Origin: Phallusia fumigata
Taxonomy: Eukaryota; Chordata; Ascidiacea; Phlebobranchia; Ascidiidae
DNA: 39,499 bases
Direction: 5' to 3'
Assembly (NCBI GenBank): GCA_008931825.1
Contig: QXVZ01012991.1
Span: 1-39,499, forward strand
Below are positions 33,993-39,499 of this stretch, piece by piece. The position numbers and the translations under genes are program-made. The stretch's first letter is position 1. Every line of letters starts with the position of its first letter. The notes under the pieces were generated by a model that was given only the letters and a program-made list of their open reading frames with translations, did no database searches and was not told the DNA's origin.

Positions 33993-36900
33993 TTAAACAA
34001 AAAAGCTTGCTAGAGTCAGTAGCAAAGTTGCGAACATCTGCACTGGTGCAACTTGAAGGAATTCTGCTGCAGATGTAGTGGTGACAGGTGCAGTGGTGGT
34101 TGTTGTAGTGGGGACAGTGGTCGTCGTTGTCACGGAGGTTTGGGAGCAGTTTGCAGTCGGTGCCACGTAAGGTTGTGCGATTTTCGTCAAATTGAAATAA
34201 AAAGCAGGCTGCAAAACAAATAGCACGAATGAAACATATGGTTTTTACTGTCGACCGTACAAGTCTTGGTTTATGTTCGCAATACTGCAGAAATACTTTG
34301 CATGAACTCTTGCCAAATGTGTACTGATATCAATGTAAAGATTCTCCGCCGGTTCGGATATGGATCAACCAATTAAAGCCCAAGGCTAGCATCGCACTTG
34401 AATAACCTCCTAATGCCCAATTTTACGTTTCTAAAAACCGCGTCAAAACTTAAAGGCTAAAAGTTGAAGATGTACAGAATTGACTATTTAGGGTCCCTCT
34501 AAATCTTAAGGCAATGAGTAAACATGTTTAAATAGTTGAACTGTTTTCAATAAACGAGATTTTTCGGTCTGTGTGTAGTTGTTGACAACAATGAATACAA
34601 AAGAGCGTCCGAAAGCTATTTTTCATCTTCGGCTTGAATGAAAAAGAAACATGACAACTTACGGTGGTGGGATTTATTGGATGACATCTTTGGATATGCG
34701 GAATCGCTTGCAGAAAGTTGCTGAACTCATCCGCTGTTGTTTCGTTCCAAGGAATCTTAAATACAAAACCAAAACTTGTTTTAAGCCACACAAAATATAT
34801 ATTTATTTTCACAATTCCTTTAAAGCTTATTGTACATCAGTTTAAAGTAGCCTAACGTAATCACAGTACAGCGACTTTGGGCGTAGATGTTTAAGTATAT
34901 ATTTGTTCAGTCACTTACCGCATTAATAATTTCTGACACAGTTTGCCCAGCTAATGCAGGAGGTGCAGTGGCTATAAACTGGTCCAAAGTACTGTATGGT
35001 CCGATTTCACCTGTGACACTATAAAACATGGTTTACTATACGGCCGAATTAGCAAGGAATGAGACTTACAAAAGCAAAAATGAATTCGTCAGACAACTTT
35101 TTTAAAACAANATTAGGCAACTAGTTATATTTTCAAAAATAATTTGTAAAATTTCAATTTTATTAAATTTTTGGTCTTTTAAATAGCTATATTTTACTTA
35201 ACTTACCTCTGCCAAACACCTTGGACTGCATTCTGAATAATCTTCAAAGGTTTCAGCGTTGGGTGGAATGAGATGGGCAAATGGGGTAACTATGTGACCA
35301 ACCAATATAACACCAGCATCGTGTTGCCGCAACTGGGCTGTGTAAATCATTCTCAACCCGGAGCTGTCAACAATGTCTGCGACAAATAGCCAAATTACGT
35401 TGTCAGATATGAAGTACTTTGGGAGATTTTGATTATTTCGCAGTGTTTTGTTTCAAATATTACTGCGTGAAACTTATCGGGTAAATCGGTAACCTGATAA
35501 ACCTTTTGCAAATTGTTGCTACGCTTAAAGATAATATGCATGCTACATGTATTTTAACTGTCCAATTTAAATGTTCTAAATTTTACCCAATTTTCGCTTC
35601 CAAAGAGGTATAGCACTAGCTATCGCCCAAAATTGACGATTTGGTGGTAGAAACTTCATGTTGCTGTGACATATTTTGTCTTGTGCCTGATGCTTTTGCA
35701 ATATCTGGACTATGATCATTTTTAATGCCGTAGTGACACTGTAGTCGCTTTCAAAATAAACTCATACAACGGATAAAAGCATTCAAGGGGCGGCCAAACA
35801 AACTTCTTCCAGGTAAACTTGCGCCAGGTAAGTCACTGCACCTTCCAACAACAGTTTGTTAAAAACTGATAACTTGTTTTACCGTTTTTCATTGTTGGAT
35901 TGTCGTAGTGAGTTTCCATGAGGACAAACTTCGGAGAGTCCGCATTGCCGATTGGAAAACCAACATGATTCGGAAAGACGAAGGCCTTCAAGTTAGGTTA
36001 TCAAAAACATCGTTACATTGTGCAGTGAAATTGTGTAATAAGTATTTTGGTGTGTTTTTTCATATTTCACTACTGCTGCAAAAAAAAGTATAAGCTTGTA
36101 ACTCTTTTTACTGAAAGTATATTAAACATCCATACTGTTGGTTTGTGTCACGGTTTCGTTCAAAAATATCGCATTGTGCGGTTTGTGGGGTGAAACAAAG
36201 CAAAATAACATTAAGCTAAAATCGTCGCACAACTTTAGGAACTTTACCAAAATGGTTACTTTAACAGCAATAAAACATTTTAAACATGAAAAAACGCTTT
36301 TACCGATGCTCCAATTGCCCAAGCTGCCATTAATTGCGTGCATTGTTGGTGTTCGGCCGGGGCACCGGCTTCGTAACATCGATGGTCTATTCCCAAACTG
36401 CTTCCGTTCTAAACAAAGCCAGTATATTGTCACAACAAAATAGGTTTTTTTCATGCACTCGCATGTATATATAGTTTTGACAAAAATTTTGAGTACGTTA
36501 ATGGATAGTGCCTGCTGGGCCATCTCATGGTGAGGTAAAGCTGAAAACAGCTCTTTGTTACGCATTTTTTAATGCATATCAGTTTTGTACCACTTTGGTG
36601 ACATCACAAATAATGCCTCTGACGTGTACTTTGCTGTACATTTTTGCAGTAATGGCGAGTTATTGTTTCCTTGATACGACTCTTTAGATCAGGGCTTTCC
36701 AAATTTTTTGGTTTGCGACCCATTTTGATTTCAAAAATTTCTGCGACCCTTAACGTTTGACGATAAAAACAGTAGTTTAGGCATACAATTTGTTAAAAGA
36801 GTACTAGAAAGCTGAATCAAATATGCAAAATTGGTGTATTTGCGATCCACGAAATTTGTTGCGCGAGCCCCTGAAGCGTCGTGACCCCTAGTTTGGGAAG

Positions 36901-39461
36901 CTCTGCTTCATACAGAAGCATGTAGCATACGACCAAAACAAAAAAAGTATTTTCTAAAATGAGGTCGCAAATAAGCCAAAAAATAGCTTTGTTTTAGATA
37001 GGTACAACGAACACACAGTTTTGAGTACTTACAAAGCTGCCTGAACATTGGTAAAGCAAGATGTGATGAACATGAGCTTCGTTACCAGCCTGCACAACTG
37101 CTTCGATCTGATAAAAAGTCAAGAAATTAGATAAAAAAGTTGAAAATCGTCTCTTCTGTTGCGTTGTGTCAGTTGCCATAACTTAGAAACTTGTTTGGCC
37201 AGCTATAGATTGTTGGTTTGGACAACAATTGTAAGAACAAAATGTATCAAAACAATCCAATGCTTCACGAAAAAAGCGGAAATTGTTTTGTTGTTTAAAA
37301 TTCGCTGTAATAATCCGGTACAGAAAGTGCAATGAAATCAGGCTCTATCTTGCAATTCGCAGTTGCTAAAAGCCCACATGTATAAAAAAATTATGGTTTT
37401 GTTTCGCAATAAATCCCGCAAATTATGCAACAGTACATGTTATGGTTTTAAGGTGATTTTTTTACAGATTTTGACAGGAACTATCTGTAAAAAATCACTT
37501 GGTCAACATATTTCAGCAGTTTTATATTGATAAGCTATGTCAATGCGCACTTTTACGATATGTTGTGTGGTGTTGATAGCAGGTGGAATCTGAAGAACAC
37601 GACAATTGTAGTAAGTATCAACTGCTGGGACAGCGAAATCTGCATTGAGTAAGTCGAAACTTGCGGTTGTCTCTCCTGCGGGAGTTTGTTGACCGTCGAT
37701 GGCGTAAGTAAGCACAATCAAACTGCGAGTACCTGAAGGACGAAAAGATTTGTTTGAAAAAGTAGCAGTAAAATTTGTCTTTTATTAAAATTTTTTTGTT
37801 GAAACAACTTTTAATACGTAGAACTTGTTTCAGGTGCACAACGGATCATTTTTAGAAGATTTTTAACAAATTACATACAATTATAAAAAACAGTATTACG
37901 GTTTAAAAGCAATGCAAAGCGGCCTCCAAACCCACACAATTATTCATAGCACATCAAGATGAATGTCCTGCATAAACAAACCATTGCGGGTACAGCATTT
38001 GTACGTAAGTTATTTTCTAGGTAAACAGAAAAAACGAGTTTCTATAAAGTCCCCATTTAAAAAACTAACCTCTATTTGCATTGTGATACTGGATATCTGG
38101 GCCGTCAGTTGAACCAAGTGCATAAATCACCCTCATGGTGTTCGTCTAAATAAACAAAAAAAAAACAGTCGTAATAACTCTTGCGATATTAAAACCAATG
38201 GCGTAGCCAACCCAAAGTTGAGAAGAAAAGTAATTTAACTTAATGCACAACTTAGTCATTTTTTCCGGGGGTATTCCACCCCAATGTACAATTTCGAAAT
38301 TTTTTTGGGGGGGGAGGATTTTCCTCTCCCTTGGCTGGCAGAGGTCTCAAGGATAAATTATTAATTTACATGATAAATAAGTCATCGTTTTTGCACTGAC
38401 GTTTGAGCGCATTTTTAACCTCCGTGTCAATCTTATGAATTAAGAGTTTCAGAATTGTTTGAAATTGGCGAAAAGCTCAGTTACATGATACTTAAAGCAA
38501 CTGTAAGTGAGTTCAGAGATAAAAAGTTTCCCACATACGTTTTGCCTTTGAGATAAACCGAACAAAGTTAGCAACATCTTCCGTGTATTCAAACTAGCAA
38601 CATATGTTGACTTACAGTGAGCGTCATATCGTCGCTGTCGCACGCGGTGATAGGTCTCATAAACTTCACACGAGTCCAGCCATTCTCTTCCAGTCCACCT
38701 AGTGTCACAACATTTTGTTCCGCATCCAGGGGTGGAAAAGTGTTGGTGGAAGCTCCATGCCGATCCTAAAAATATGTATTTAGAATTATGCCACATAAAA
38801 ATCATAAGCCAAATAAATGGCATTAAAAGCGCCAGTATAGCAATTTACTTTTTCAATAGTCATCTGTTTAGAAAACCCTTATCCGGCGTAACCAAAGGGT
38901 CTAGAAAAGTAGAAAAACTTAAATAACTCAAAAATTCCGCAGCCGTTTTCAGATTTTACTCACGCCCTAGCACAACATACCATCAACACCTTTTAATACC
39001 GATAGGTGAAGGTGAGCCACAATGCAATAGGTAGACACAGTCATGAAATTTAAAATTTGTTTGACTAGAAAATGAAACGTGTCGCGCTTGGAGCTGACTG
39101 GCGAAAAAGGCAATTTTTAGCACAGGTTTATTCGAGCCGAACCTTATTGCAATATATAAGTGATTGATTTAGTGGTATACAACAGTAAATCAACGTCCTT
39201 ATTTCGAAATAGAAATGGCAGCGGCGACAGCATGGATAATCACATTGCTTATTTAGCAACAAATTTTGTTTAAACCCCTTTTTTAGCTGTTATACGGCGG
39301 TTTTAAGTGTATTTTGGAACAAAATTGCAATTTTGGCACAAGATACTTACTGTGACGTTTGCTACACCATTCGCCACCCATCCAACATAGATATCAGCAT
39401 TGGCCATTCCTCCACTCGGGGAAAATCCAAGTCCTACCCAACCTGTGGTGCGTCCTTGCAG
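33993..39461 (-). CDS. MOXD1-like: DBH-like copper monooxygenase (MOXD1 type), 5' partial, with internal gap
   Basis: Exons in transcription order: 39461-39351, 38765-38616, 38145-38070, 37732-37551, 37107-37033, 36408-36304, 35985-35883, 35376-35207, then a break, 35018-34919, 34755-34663, 34208-33993. The first three encode part of a DOMON domain (GWVGLGFSPSGGMANADIYV). The next block is the N-terminal copper domain: GTRSLIVLTY, GNEAHVHHILLYQC with the His-His pair, WAIGA, and METHYDNP with the third His of the first copper site. VDSSGLRMIYTAQLRQHDAG and ECSPRCLAE lead into the C-terminal copper domain. The family's His-x-His and Met ligands of the second copper site are not found. The C-terminus is Thr-rich and ends in a hydrophobic tail without a basic cytoplasmic end, so a GPI anchor is likely. 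The signal peptide and start of DOMON lie beyond the window. DBH-family enzymes hydroxylate substrates in the secretory pathway; MOXD1's substrate is not established. Confidence 0.85.
35111..35111. other. Assembly gap marker inside monooxygenase intron
   Basis: A single 'n' sits between the exon ending at 35207 and the next at 35018. The two exons do not match in phase, and about 100 residues of the conserved C-terminal copper domain are absent. The 'n' therefore probably stands for missing sequence. Confidence 0.7.
36690..36905. mobile_element. Short hAT-like MITE in monooxygenase intron
   Basis: The ends CAGGGCTTTCCAAA and TTTGGGAAGCTCTG form imperfect inverted repeats, with 'gcgaccc' and 'gtgacccc' motifs inside. 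The flanking eight bases (ctttagat and cttcatac) match only partly. It lies between exons 37033-37107 and 36304-36408. Confidence 0.55.
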
Positions 39462-39499
39462 CTGAAAGCGTAACGAGCGAGTTTAAATAATAGTGAAAA

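Noticed and set aside
36122..36565. 147-codon open frame on the minus strand
   Set aside because: It overlaps the monooxygenase exon at 36304-36408 in another frame. Only the 35 codons of the conserved frame match the family and have splice sites.
38449..38823. 124-codon open frame on the minus strand
   Set aside because: It is a shifted frame over the DOMON exon 38616-38765. The conserved product (DRHGASTNTF...) is in a different frame.
1..39499. CRISPR array, rRNA, or bacterial operon
   Set aside because: No regularly spaced short repeats, rRNA-like stretches or compact prokaryotic gene layout. The coding content is spliced.

Overview
The window looks like AT-rich genomic DNA of a tunicate, most probably Ciona. 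That attribution is an inference. It rests on short introns (down to about 50-60 nt), GT-AG exons of 19-220 nt, chordate-type gene families (intelectin, DBH-like copper monooxygenase), abundant short non-autonomous DNA transposons and tRNA-derived SINEs, and single 'n' characters that behave as assembly joins. No prokaryotic gene organisation is present. I read the coding content by translating conserved exons and joining them by splice phase. Most open reading frames longer than 60 codons here are chance frames or single exons.

The core is a cluster of three intelectin-like lectin genes. Gene A (+, 4173-10685) and gene B (+, 12946-20004) are tandem paralogs with the same 15-exon structure, inside a segmental duplication of about 9 kb (roughly 3.7-12.1 kb and 12.5-21.7 kb). 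Gene C (-, 23877-29953) is a more diverged third member in convergent orientation to B. All three predict type II membrane proteins of about 580-600 residues: a short cytoplasmic tail, one signal-anchor helix, then an intelectin/fibrinogen-type domain. In all three the lectin domain is interrupted by about 230 residues of unrecognised sequence, encoded by its own exons and bounded by phase-1 introns on both sides. This intelectin-plus-insert architecture is the most unusual feature of the window.

The left edge (1-4242) holds additional copies of the promoter/first-exon unit of the A/B genes. Two are decayed (near 86-168 and 1654-1735) and one is intact (2612-2690). With the first exons of A and B there are five copies in all. 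They look like tandemly duplicated alternative first exons.

The right edge (33993-39461, running off the end) is a minus-strand DBH-like monooxygenase (MOXD1 type) with a DOMON domain, the N-terminal copper domain, and a Thr-rich, probably GPI-anchored C-terminus. The exon(s) that should carry the second copper site are missing exactly where an 'n' sits (35111), and the reading phase fails to match across it.

Introns and intergenic DNA contain two hAT-type MITEs with exact 8-bp target duplications (5385-6048, 13133-13970), a long fold-back element (7877-8134), weaker hAT-like elements, tRNA-derived SINEs, and duplicated blocks around the 'n' positions that look like unmerged haplotypes or contig overlaps.
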